A DNA stretch of 64,000 bases from Kudoa neothunni. Lineage: Eukaryota > Cnidaria. The DNA lies in assembly GCA_964304625.1 (NCBI GenBank), contig OZ199840.1:9920001-9984000 (forward strand), read 5' to 3'. The translations under genes were made by a program, and so were the position numbers. Positions 1-12,897 of this stretch are shown here, piece after piece (within the stretch, counting starts at the first letter, position 1; each line of letters begins with the position of its first letter). Below the pieces are notes generated by a model that saw nothing but the letters and a program-made list of their open reading frames with translations, made no database searches and was not told the origin of the DNA.

Positions 1-354
1 TCTTTGTTTGTGCTCAGTTGATCCTGATGGGAGAAGGACTCTAAAAGAGGTAAGGTATTTCAATGTTTAAAGAAGAAATCATGAAACTCTGATACCAATA
101 ATTGAGAACGAGACTACAATCACATTCGAATCAACCATTCCCAAAGTTATTGTATTAATGGCAACAACATTCGAATACTATCGAATGTTGATGGGGTCGG
201 CTCAAACTTAAGATCCTTAAAATAAAGAGAGGTGTGAGTCGACTAAATTTCGATAGTTACCTGCATGAAGAATGGTTCCGATCTATTATGGGTGGGAAAC
301 TCAATTTATTTAACAACTATATGAATATTATTAATAAATATTACCCAATTGAAT
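1..354 (+). pseudogene. Merlin (IS1595-like) transposase, 3' fragment
   Basis: Conceptual translation across shifting frames gives pieces matching the C-terminal half of the Merlin transposase fragments at 21488-21988. The LKEVRYF strand lies near base 50, and a closing EEWFRSI...NLFNNY segment lies near 270-330 and ends in a stop at about 354. The stretch between them, which should carry the second catalytic Asp and the Glu, is scrambled by frame changes and stops. The element is cut by the window edge, so its 5' half is unseen. It is a dead DNA-transposon relic. Confidence 0.75.
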
Positions 355-2512
355 AAACCGTCAGATTTTATGCGCAATAAAAGCATAATAAATGTCTAAA
401 GTTGATTGGAATAATTTTCTCGATCTAGCATCATAAATATATGGGGATATTAATGACTTCGTATGTGACGTGAAAAATCAATTTTACCAAATAAGACCTT
501 TATAAATGAATATACTATGATATAATGAGGGTGTTAAAATATAATTATAAAAGAATAAATAACATTCAAATCATAAAACTTTTAAAATATTGTAATAGAA
601 TGCACAATTCTATAGGCTTTATGTTAACTGATTTAATCATGCCTAAGGTATATTTTTGAACGTTTTGTGAAAAAGATGTATTATCTTTAAAATGATTTTT
701 AACTTTATGCATATACAAGAAACATTTGGAGTAGATAGGAAAAAAATTGCCACAAGATATAATAATTATTAGTTAAAATAAAATAATATGTTTAGCTCAT
801 TTCGGAAAATGTAAAATATTATCTACTTTTTGGTAGAAAATTGTCTATAAAAAAAATTATAAACTAAAAAAAACCAAAATTCTTTCGTAAAATTCTTTAT
901 AAACTTTGATTTTTCCATTTTAAATCTGTATATTGTGAAAATTTCCAAAATAAAATGATTCAATTTTCAATTTATTAAATCGGCAAATAAGTAGATTTCA
1001 CATATTTTGAAAATCATTTTCAATAATTAAATAGGATAACTTCACAAAAACATTAATTTAAATTGGTTAAAACGGGAAAACAATACCTAAAGTAGTATCA
1101 TAAATGAGATTAATACAACATACATAGGATTATGACAACGAATTTAGGAAAAATTAGAAACAACAACAAAAAATTTATTTATTTTTATATGCTGCAACTT
1201 TGTAAAGAGAATGAACTATATCTAGAAAAAATCATGACATCACGCAGAATTTGGGTGGCCGGTAAGTACACCATTACCCTCATATCATTATTTGACGAGG
1301 TTTTCAAAAGTTCATATAATTAGTATTTTGTGAAGCAATTTTAGGGAAGACCCCCACGCTTTCATTGGCGGAAATTCGTCATACCATTAAGTATATCCGT
1401 TGCAATAACCATTGCATTGGAAAAAACCCATGGTTGAATATTAAAAAAATCCAAGAATTAAACAATATTTTATGGTAGTATCGTATTTATAAAAAAAGAA
1501 ATTTATTCTATTTTCCCAAGAAAAGGCTCTGCAGAATTTCCGGATGAAAACGGAAGAGGACCAAGTTCTCAATTATTGACATTGCTTAAGTCGGATTAAG
1601 TCGGTTACGATTCTAATCTAAATCAAACGAAAGAAAATTAAAACTAATTAAAGAAGAAAACAGGAAAGTCGCAAATAATGTAATAAGTTGCAAAATGAAT
1701 TCTGGGATTCTCACTCTGGATTTTTAATTATACATTTTACCGTTCCTAAGTTTAACTTTACATCGTAACTATATTTAATAATTAACTTTACCAAACATAT
1801 GTTGAGACACAGTATTCACAACAACCATTACAGTGATCCTATCCACAGTATGGTAAAGAGGATTAAAGTTCGTGATTCAATCAACAATTTTAAAACGTAA
1901 CTTCTCCCATATGGATAGAATTTTCTCAAACTTAATAGTAAAAGATTGTTTTCTATTAAAACATTAACAAATATTTGGCATCAATTAAAGACAAACCCTG
2001 TTAATCGCAATATATTCAATCCAATGATCGATCGGATTGTTGTTTGTTATACTTCAAGGTAATCCCTGTAGGTGAGAAAGAACAATGTCATCAGGTAACG
2101 TGACAATCAGCTGTCTATCGGGATGGAATAACGCAATTATTGCTTATTGCCACTTGATAAGTGTTATTAATATTCAAGTTAATGAATTTTAATTGGTAAA
2201 AAACACCCAGATTAAAAAAAGTTTCAGTTTAATAGTTAGTGGTGGAATTTTTGATTATTCAAAAGCTGAGAGATTTAAAAAAAAATCTATAGGTTGAGCA
2301 TAAAATTCCAACAAATTCGGTACGGCATACACATCACAAACACACTTTTGATCAGAACATCGGGATTTAATCGGCTTGTGGAGATAAATTATCGTCGATA
2401 GGTTATTGACCTGTGTCAGTTGAAAAAACTAACTTAACTATCCAAATCTAACAGTTAGTCTTTTTTATAAACTCAAATAAATTTATAAATTTTTAGTTTT
2501 CCAGTGGATTGA
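355..2512. other. AT-rich intergenic DNA upstream of the DNAJC13-like gene
   Basis: I see no convincing gene here. The only open frame of note (1132-1323, 63 codons) is lysine/asparagine-rich with no recognisable motif. The promoter of the downstream gene must lie in or near the end of this stretch, but no specific element can be pointed to. Confidence 0.5.
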
Positions 2513-5500
2513 ATGTCGGAGTTTTATTGTGGATGTTTAGTGACTAAACATTCATGGAAGGGAAAGTATTTTTGTGATACCCATCGTTGTATTTTATAAT
2601 TTTCATGTCATGTTGTTGAAAGATATAAACGATTGCTATGCGTTACAAGTACCCATTTGAACACGTACAATCCAAACACTCTCGATTTGACAAATTCTGT
2701 AATTTTTACCTCATTTCATGATAAAATTTATTTTTTTGTACGCAATGAAAAAATAGTGGCCAATGGAAGAGATTGTTTCTGTGTTTGTGAATCCTAAGGC
2801 CCCTGGGTCAAACGAATTTTGTGTTTCATTCAAAAAAAGTATCAATCTCTTAGGGGGTTTTTTCTCAGATATTATTTACTCAAAAATGAATGTAGGTAAA
2901 ATGCTCACATTTTCCACTAGCCACTATGAAACTGTTATAAGTGAACTTTTGGTATATTTTTATTTGATCGAGAAATAATTTTTTAATCTATTAAACGAAA
3001 CAGAGAAATAAAAGGAAGTTTTCTCAGCAAAATTCTGAAGTCGATGATATTGTATTTATACGAATGGGTTGTTTGGGTGGAGAATGATGACTGTGTTTGT
3101 ATTAAGAAATTCCAAGGTTCGAAAGTGCTAAGATCGGGGAATTCGATCCCAGTTATACTGATGGTAACATCGTGCGGTTTGGAACAATGGAGTGTTTCGT
3201 TGAAACGACGAATTGCTGTCTATTTCTATAAAGATATTGAGTTCATAATTCCAGTAAATAGATTTTAGCTGGTTTGTGTCGGTTGAATGTTGTTCTAGTT
3301 GAAAAACAGAGAAACCGGCTTCATCATACAGCATTCGGTCACCAAGAGAAAAGTAGTTTTTGTCGTATTCACTTTTATTGAGTTTGAATTATTTGAAGCG
3401 TGCTTTTTTGGTGAAAAACTACAATCAACTGGTTTCTCGAATGTCCACCTTGTCTTTGCAATATTTGGGACATCGAATCAAGTAACATTTTCCTTTCTAA
3501 TCAAAAATTGATCTTACAAATTTGTTGATTTGGAAACTTTTAGCTTTCAAACCGAAGGACTTTCAATGGAACAGTTGCAAGATATTAAGTTTGGGATTTT
3601 TTCGTAATTTTAAACTTATCAAGCTAAAAAATAGATAATTATCATTATTCTCTTTATAATAGTGATGATGAATCGATGAGAGTTTGTGCTCAGTTTCCTG
3701 TCACAAAGCTCACCATTCGAAATGAGGTAATAAGAAACTTGGTGATCATTTTTCATTTGTCGATTTTTGACTAGAATAATGTTTCGAGGATTTTTTCAAT
3801 CTCGGAAAATTGTTTCATTGAACATGACCCTGAAACCTACAGACCTGTGACTGTTAAACCCTTAAATATTGTGAGCTTCTCCGAATTTCAACTATGCTTA
3901 ATTAAAATTATAATCGAATAGATATGGCGCATCATTCGTTGCATGGACAACCCTCAAATGTTCGGCATTGAACTCATCACATCTCGACTGGATTCCACAC
4001 TCTATTATTGCTGTGCTGAAAGGGACGTGCTTTTGTCAACTCTGATTGATGTCATTAGAATGAACTGCTCTCCGGATATCTACATCCAATGCACTAACAT
4101 GAAAAATGGTATGATTTTTCGGGAATTTTTTAGATTAATATTTAATCTTTTTAGTTCCTCGATTTTATATTCCTGGGCATGTAATAGACGAAACAATCGA
4201 AATGTTACACCTTAAAATGCTGATCGAACAAGGTAGATACATTGTGATTAACAACTGAAATCAATCAATCAATCGATGTATAGAAAATAAAATCGAGTCT
4301 ATCATTCGTTTCAACAACAACATTCCCTATAATGGAATTGTGAACGCAGAAGATTCACCAGATGTTTGTTGCTTTGTGGGACTCCTGTTTTAACACTCGC
4401 TTAGAGTCTTATTTTTAAGGATAAAAAACAACGATTGGTTATCAGTGCTCTCACATCTATTCTTTCTTTGAGTATGTGTTGAATTTAATAATTGATGCTT
4501 TTCAATGTCGTCTAGCAAACATTGAAAAATTTTCCAACGCCGAAATGGAACAATACCTTCAATGTCTTCGGAGAATATTTGCCACCAAATACGGCTATCA
4601 ATCATTCACATCCAATCCACTGTATTTTTTCATTGACTGATATTTGAGCTCTCTTATTGCTGAATAGATATATGAAAAATCTGGGTGGCTGTATTGTCAA
4701 AGCCCTGAAACGAGAAAACGAAGATGTCTCTTATGCTGCCATTGAAATGCTCAACTCTCTCCTTCATGTATGTTTTCTAATCAAAGATTATATTTCATGT
4801 AACAAAAATGAATCTAGCCTATGCACAATAACTATGAACTCTATTTCGAACAACAAAACAAACTCTCCATACTCTCCTCGGTCAAATTCATTCAAACTAT
4901 TTTCAACACGCTTAAAACTCACATTGAGCGTGGAACAGGCGCCCTCATCATCAGCTCAATCCTAGATTTTATTACGTTTATAATATGCGAACCTTATAGG
5001 TAATTATGTGTAGTTTTTGAGTATGTTCTCATTGAAAATCAGTGATACTACCGAAGGAGGTCAGTTTGATCAACTGATCGGAGAATTGCTACAAATTGGA
5101 AGAATTCTATTCAAACTATTCAGTGTAAATCTCACTACAATTTTTTATGACAACGTTTGCTGCTAAAAGTATCTAAACTTACTCTGATTCATTTAGCATC
5201 CATCTGGATCGATTGTCAAATCCGCCGGATTGATAATGCAAGCTATTATCAAGGAAGCTGACCCTGACATTGTGTCAAAAATGCAGCATTTTGCTCTGTC
5301 AGAGGGAATCTACACTAGATATCTACTATCAGCATTGTTCACTGACCCCTCTGACACACGCCAAATGATTAACAGGTATGGAGTCGTTTAGTTATCGTCA
5401 AATCTCATGTATTTACTTTTCTAGACAATTAAGTAGGAGACTCCTTGCTTTGTGGCTCCAGGATAGTTCCTATGGTAAACTACTACTCAAAAGAACTTTG

Positions 5501-8500
5501 GTATTTTATAATTGGAAGGGTGGTGTTTATTGAGCGTATTCTAGCCGCTGGGATTGGTCAACTTTTTGGACAGCGAAGAAGTCGGTACCGATGCTCTAGA
5601 TTTGGAAGCATTTAGAGACACCTTGTCGGTTGCTAGTTCGGTATTTTGTTTTTATTGTTGTTAACAGAATGATATTTAATTCAATTGGATTATTTAGATA
5701 ATCAAAGGAGGAGTTGAAGCCAAACTTAAATTTGCTCTCGATCAAACTGAACGTTTTCTCAAACATTGGCATGTTCGTATCAGCCACAAAATGGGAAAAG
5801 AAGTAAAACAACGAGAGGTATCACTTGGTTATATCGGTTCTCAATGCTTTGACTGTTTTATTCAATTGAAAATGAGTTCTCGTATATTTAAATAATTTAA
5901 ATAATTAAGTATGTGAATATACGTTTATTGAATTATATTTTCGGATCAAATAATTCTATAGTTAATAAATTAATTGACTTTTTCATAACTGCTTATGTAT
6001 ATGTTTAGTCATTTATTTATATAAAAATATAGTTGATTTAATTAGTTATTTATTTAAACGTGGATTTAAATATATTTTCGATTATATTATAACTTATAAT
6101 AATAATTAATATTAAATGATTGTCTTTATAAGAAATAAACGGATATGAAAATTTTATACTAGAAATTTGAAAATGATTGGATCAAGTAGTATTATACAAT
6201 TCTGTAATGAATGTTTCAAAAATAATGAATTATTGCAAAGTGAGATATATTTGATTTCTTATTCAACCGCCAAATCAATTGTTTGTTATCGTAAGTTTTT
6301 ATTAAAATTAATTGAATGCTCCTACAAATTACGATTATTAAATTTGGAACGTTTTTTATGGTGGATCGAAAACGCGAATTTACTATCGTTAATTATAACC
6401 ACATGACATCGTTAACCTTCTAGCTATAGGTAAGAATTAATCAGGCCCCTTCGGAGTATAACTGGGACCCAAATGTACCACCCCAGTTTACTTAGAGGGT
6501 TAAAGTTATTCCTAAAATTTTCCACTGTTATATAATTTATTTATATCTGATTGTAGTACAAATACTCACAAAAAATGAGTTTAACTTGATTTTTCTGAAG
6601 ATCCACTCAAGTTAAGTCAAGTCACTCATTAATATTATGATTTATAGCGCCATTTTTAATTGTATGTATGAGTTAAATCTGATGAGGTTTTATCTTTCCA
6701 TTATATTTTAAATAAAGCAGGCAATATCTCATTGTTTGAATACTGGTTTCTCATTCTTCCCTTCATTTCCGATATTATAATTGCCATTTTCGCGCCATTA
6801 TTCATACTTCTTGTAACTTTAGTCTTATTATTTCTCTTTTTGTTATAATGATCCGAAATTATATACTGATTTCCTTAACTTATATTCAACATATTAATGT
6901 ATCCGAAACTGTGTGACAAATATTGTTTTAATCATTAGATTATGAATTTATATGAATTAAAGACTGACTGCTGTTATTAAAATTCACAAATTTTAATTTA
7001 AAGGAAATGACTGTTTTCATGTTAAATAATATCCTGGTATTACTAAATTTGGTTATATTTATTTCTGTCTCATCGTTTTCCCCCTTTAGGGACCAGAATG
7101 AATTAAATAGGGAGATTCTAAAAGATTAAATCTGTGTACAGCTTGTAAGCAAGAGTTTATAAAAATTCAAAAATGTCATCGTTTAGATATAATTTATTTT
7201 ATTAAATTACTTATTACTTTTTGCATATCAATATATATCAACGCTAGTTCTAAACTTAACATCAAACATCTAGAAGAATCAAAAATATAAGCACCAATGG
7301 ACACTTCCTAATTTTTCGAATAATTAAATGCATCGAATGGGTCTATTCCGAATTTTAATACATTATTTTCGACTTTTTATATCTTTGTGAAATATTTTAT
7401 TGTGTGAAGCAACAAGAGGTATCCTCATAAATATTGGTTTTAACATTCTATTGATTTTGTAGAATAAAATAATAGTATTGACTATTTTTAAATAAATATT
7501 ATAATTTATTAAATAAATTTTAAAAATATATTAATATTAATTAATTGAGTTGACAAATATAACAAAATAAGCCAAAGCTATTGATAACTATTGATGTTGA
7601 TGCTGTGGGTCGGTCGGTCGGTCGGTCGGATGTAATGACACGTATTAATAGACTGAAAAAGACAAAGAACGAGTGTTGACTCTAAGAAACCCCCGCAACC
7701 GTGTAATTATAACGCTTAATTGGAACCTTTTTTATCAAAAGTAATAAATTTTCAACTATTTCTACCATTAAAACACATTTGTATTTGTAGATTCTATCAA
7801 GATCATTACCTCCCTGAACTCATATGGAATCATAAGACACGAGAAGAATTGAAGGAAGCGTTGGAAGCCGAGTTAAGAGCATTTTCAGTGGACAAAGATC
7901 TCTCAAGGAATGAGTTGATATCGTGGAACTTTGATGAATACATGGTCACCTATGGATCGCTTCAAGATCAACTCATAATTGGTAATCTTTATGTGAGACC
8001 ACTTTTGGAGAACAACCAAGTGACCACGATAAACGATCCAATTCCATTCTTCTACAGCCTCTACCATTCTTACTTGCAGGTTTCGAATGTAGAGCTTAAG
8101 ATGATATGTCTTCAGGCGCTCACCAAACTTTACCGTTATAACCACGAAACAATCAGTGAGTTTAATGATCTGAAATACATTGTGGAACAGCTGATGCGAA
8201 CCACCAGCAAAGTGTTAAGGGATAGATTGGTGCTATTCTTGGTGGAGTTATTGAAAGAGAAAAGTAACGTCAGAAAGTTTATTGAATATGGTGGGCTGAG
8301 TATGTTGGTGGACTTGGCTACACTCGCTCATCTGCATTCCTCCCGACCGAGAGTACCACTTCAGAACAACATGATTGTTGGAGGAGTTAATTTAGAGTCC
8401 GACAGTGACATCTACAAAGAGTGGTATGTGACATCGAAAAATGAAGGTGGCAAGTCGTCTAGCAACGCTCATACATTTAAAGAACTTAAGCAACTCTACC

Positions 8501-11500
8501 ACAACGGAACAATAAACGAGAACACCAAGGTTTGGGCGCAAGGAATGGAAGGTTGGAAAAATCTCAAGAATGTTACCCAACTCAAGTGGACTTTGGTTTC
8601 TAATGATGAGGCTATTCTTGATGAGACGGAGTTGGCTGTGAAAGTTTTGGACATACTCAATGTGATTGTAAAGTTCTATCCTAGTGTGGATGTGGATGGG
8701 GGAATAATTCGACCAATGCCTAGGGTGAAACGCTACCTTAGTGATATTCGTTGTCTACCTCATTTGTGTCAATTGTTGTTGACATTCGAGCCGAGAATAG
8801 TGGAAAGGGTGTGTAGTTTGTTGTATGAGGTGATGTTGGAGAATCCAGCTATCAACCAGCTATTCCTCACCGGATTTTTCTATTTTGTTATGATGTACAC
8901 TGGAAGTAATATCACACCGGTGGCCAGATTTCTTAAGTACACTCACACCAAACAAGCTCACAGTTTGGCCAACTTTACCGAAAACTCCATCCAAAACAGT
9001 ATTTCTCAACTCAGTATATTGAAATCTATTCTGCCTGATTCGCTGATTTGTTATTTGTACAACTACGAGGTGCAGAAATTTTCGGAAGCTTTTTTAAGCG
9101 ATTATGAAAATCCTGAAATTATCTGGTCGAATGAAATGCGACGATATATGATCGAAAGAATCGCACTTCATTTGGCTGATTTCACCGCAAAATTAAAGTC
9201 CAATGTGAAATCGCTGTACATTTATTGCCCCATGCCGGTGATCGAATATGAAGTGTTGAAGGATGAGATATTTTGTGGTAATTATTATTTGAGCCATTTG
9301 TGTGACGAAAACAACTTCCCCAACTGGCCTATTAACGATCCAGTCAAAGTCTTGAGGGATATTTTGGAAGCGTGGAAATTCGAGGTGAACAAGCAACCTC
9401 CCAAGATATCGGTTGAAGAAGCGTTGACTACGCTTGGATTGGAACCTGGTGTTGATCATGATAACGCTGCACTTCGTAGAGCCTACTTCAAATTGGCTAC
9501 CAAATATCATCCTGACAAAAACCCAGATGGAAGAGATATTTTTGAAGCGGTTGTTAGCGCCTACGAATACCTATGTAGTAGAGAATTCATATCGAGCACT
9601 CCTCAAACTCACAACCTCATTCTTATACTCAAGTCACAATCAATTCTTTTCAAGCGTTGTGCTGATCAGCTAAAACCATACAAATACTCAGGCTATCCTA
9701 TGTTGATACACACCTTACACGCTGAAACCAAAAAAGACGACAGTTGGACTCAACAGCAAGATAGTTTGGTTTTGCCGGCAGCCGAATTGTGCCATTATTC
9801 AATTGCTTGCTCAGTGCTGAACGCTGAGGAGTTGCGTCGCGAAGGTGGAATCGAAATCCTCAAAGATATCATGAACCACTGTGCCCGTAATATGTCGCCA
9901 GTTTCAGCTCCTTCCGACACCATAGTCCAAGTGTGCAGTAGTATTGTACAGTGCTTCACTGCATCCGCAATGTTTGAAGGTTTCCGTATGATCATATTCG
10001 AGCTACCTGGCTATGTACAAAATCTTTGCGAACTACTCATGTATCATGAAACACTCACCGGCTTAGCTGGTAAAGTGTGTGAATGTGTTATCACTCTTGT
10101 GGTTGATGAAATGATCCAATTGAGACTGCTGGAAATGGGAATTCTCTACCATTTGATTTTGTTTCTGTTCACCTACGACTACACTTTGTGCGAAAGTGGA
10201 ATAGCGACAACTATCAAAAATAATACTCAAGTATTTTTTACACATTAAATTTACCAACTATTCGCACATTCATCTGCTTTCTCTATTAGATGTTATATAA
10301 TGAGTTGGCTAGTTTGAGTATGCAAACATTGTCTATAATGGATCTCACTTCCCTTGGTATGCCGTCTATTGATTTGACAAATTAATATATTTAATATAAT
10401 TTTGTAGAAAGCGGTGGAATTCATTTGGTGATACACAACTTAATTCTACGTCTTTTAACCCACCATATTGTTCATTCGTTGAAAAGTTGTCCTACACATG
10501 AGATCCTAAAACTGATTAACACCAACCACGAAACTCCGTATTATGTGTGGAATAATTCTTCGCGAAAGCAGCTGATGGACTTTGTGTCTCAAGCAAGAAT
10601 TCCGAACCCTGACAATGTATGATATTTTGTTTAAACTTGATATCAGTGACTAAAATTTGTTTACATTCAATATAGGAACGTCTCAACTATGAAATTGCCT
10701 CCACATTCCATTACAAGGAACACGAGAACCTTCTTTTTATCGGCAGTGTCTATGTGAATATATACAACAAGAACCCTAGCTACGAACTGTACAATAAAGA
10801 AGAATTTATTGTGTCATTGTTGTCGTATATTGAGCTGGAATTGAAAGTATTTGAGACACTCCTACCTAATTTTATTTTTCTTCTAGCAACTTACAGAACC
10901 AAAAGAAAAACCCGTCCCTAAATCATCAAATGATGATCTTTTATCGTTTGACGACGATTGGGGCGATTCAGGATCTAAATTTCTCCATGAGATTGAAATA
11001 TCAGCCGAAATGTCTGAGAACTTTGCTCAGTCATTGAAGGCAATCACCAACCTACTCAAATACAACACTGGTAATCTCTTTTGTTTCTATTATTAAATAT
11101 AAAGTGGCTTTGCTATTTTAGGAATTGAAATTTTTTGTAACAAATACTGGAAATCGTTGTTTTTGTGTTTGGGCTTGGGCAAATATCCAACTTTGCAAAA
11201 GGAAACCTTGGATGTATTTTATTAGAATCTGTGTTGTTTTTCGACCATTAGATTACTACTCTAATAATAATAGATCATACATAATTCGGTCAAAAATCTC
11301 AAATGTGTAGAATCACTAGAAAGTGTAGATGTTATGGGTTATCTGTTGCCTATGCTGGTGTATTTCCCCGAATGTATTATTATCCGAATATTTTCATTTG
11401 AAAGTTATTTTTATGGAATTTTCTTATAGGTCATCCAACACTTTTTGATTGTTTTGAGGCGCTGTTCACCAAAATTAAACTCGTTAAAGAATGTGTGAAT

Positions 11501-12897
11501 AAAGGCATTTTACTTTATTTGTTGAAGATATTTTGTCAGAGCTTCGATCCCAACGTTCGATGTCGTACGGCGAGCCTCTTTGCTAGACTGGTCAATGATA
11601 AGCTTTCCGGACCTCGAATAAGAATAATGTTGTTGAAATTCTTACCGCATATATTCCTTGAAGCCATTATGGATGATGTGGAGGCTTCTGTGTTGTTATT
11701 TGAAAGCAACCAGGAAAATCCAGAACTGATTTGGAATGATGACATCAGAGATCATGTGTCTGCTACTGTCAGCAATATGTGTACCGAATTTTTTGCCAAA
11801 CAAAGGAACAATCCCAATTCTGTTTTAAAAGTAACTTAGTTTGTTGTATTGGCGACCTTTATTTTTTGATTATTAAGATTGACGACGATTTCAGTTGTTT
11901 CACCGATTTCTACACTCAAAGCGGCCGTGATATTATTGTTAATGGAGTTTATTTGCAGTTATTTATTTCTCAACCAGGATGGGTAATGGACTGGTTTGTT
12001 TTAAGTAAAATTATTCCAATAATTGTGTAGGTACTTCGACGTCCCAAAGAATTCCTCATCTCATTACTCGACAAAATTGTTTCCTACTACAACACTGAAA
12101 ACCTATCTAGTGATGATATCAAACACTTGGAAATATGCACTAAGGCTTTTGTGTGCTTCATAACCGCCCAAAATCACGTCGCCGATAACATCCCTCAATT
12201 AGGTCATTTAACTAGTTGTGTGTCTACTCTTCGACTGTCAATTGATATCAATAACAATATTATCGCCGGATCTGCTGTCAAAGTTATCCATGCCGTTATG
12301 AAAAACAACTATTGTTGCAAATGTATGATTCAATACAATGGTTTGCTTAGCTCAATCATCGCCGCCTTCAAAATTACTCCCGAACTGTGCGAACAACTCG
12401 CAGAAACTCTAAGCTTCGTTTTCTCACACAAATTCAACGAATACATTAATATGGTTTTGAATCAAAATTTGTTGAAAGATATTGTACAGCTATTGGAGGC
12501 CAGATTTAACACTGAGAACAAAAAAGTGACCACCGCTTCTCGTGCACACATTGTACGGGCTCTTCAGTATATGTGTGAAGACGAGGTGTATGGTGCTCAG
12601 GTAGCGATTAAACTCGGTTGTTTGTGTGGCTAAATTTTATTTGCGTTTCTGCAGATTGCAATGGAACTGGACAAATTCCCCATTTGGAAACAATACAAAA
12701 GTCAACGACATGATCTCTTTATCGATGAACCCAGCTTGGTACAAAAGATTGGCTACGCCTCTTCAGGTATTGCTGGCTATTTGACCGCCGCTCACAACAC
12801 CAAACCAAACACTATCACCAACCACACTCACAACCTTTTACTAACTCAAACCGAGCCGCCACCCCCGCCTGACATAAACGATGAGGATGACGACTAA
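2513..12897 (+). CDS. DNAJC13: RME-8 / DNAJC13-like endosomal DnaJ protein (multi-exon)
   Basis: Family role: RME-8/DNAJC13 is a large J-protein on early endosomes that recruits Hsc70 and acts with WASH/retromer in cargo sorting and clathrin removal. The ATG at 2513 opens the conserved N-terminus (TKHSWKGKYKR after splicing 2566-2622). Exons I could fix: 2513-2565, 2623-2698, 2757-2838, 2896-2951, 3004-3051, 3107 onward, then further small exons to 5817; 7652-7740, 7791-10230, 10290-10356, 10408-10616, 10676-10846, 10887-11070, 11430-11830, 11878-11982, 12031-12600 and 12655-12897. A GYF-like segment (KEWYV...WAQGMEGW) lies at about 8410-8580. The J domain (RRAYFKLATKYHPDKNP, with intact HPD) is at about 9410-9580. 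Colinear similarity to animal DNAJC13 runs to the tail (GIAGYLTA, then a proline run and an acidic end). Exons near 3300-3540 and 11120-11430 are less certain. No internal break was seen. Confidence 0.95.
6416..6499. mobile_element. 84-bp piggyBac-type MITE
   Basis: The element is flanked on both sides by TTAA (6412-6415 and 6500-6503). Its ends are near-inverted: the left begins CCTTCTAGCTA and the reverse complement of the right begins CCCTCTAAGTA. TTAA duplications and C-rich termini are the piggyBac signature. It has no coding capacity and lies inside the long DNAJC13 intron. A related miniature element is at 50261-50338. Confidence 0.5.
7606..7629. repeat. (GGTC)n microsatellite in the long intron
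   Basis: About five to six tandem GGTC units lie just upstream of the splice acceptor at 7650-7651. The tract is short and perfect, GC-rich against a very AT-rich background, and a plausible length-polymorphic site. Confidence 0.8.

Larger units (their letters stand above)
5818..7651 (+). other. Single long intron (about 1.83 kb) of the DNAJC13-like gene
   Basis: The upstream exon ends ...KEVKQRE at 5817 before GTATCA. The next exon begins after the AG at 7650-7651 and continues the conserved region (ERVLTLRNPRNR, then NWNLFYQK). Other resolved introns in this gene are about 45-85 nt, so this one is exceptional. It is highly AT-rich, contains a tiny TTAA-flanked element (6416-6499) and a GGTC repeat, and holds one 79-codon open frame (6167-6406) with no recognisable content. 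Confidence 0.8.

Noticed and set aside
3125-3150. GGGAATTCGATCCC resembling a tRNA B box
   Set aside because: It is part of a conserved DNAJC13 exon (encoding GNSIPVIL), and no A box or cloverleaf fits around it.
6167-6406. 79-codon frame inside the long DNAJC13 intron
   Set aside because: Composition typical of AT-rich noise, no family similarity seen and no splice context.
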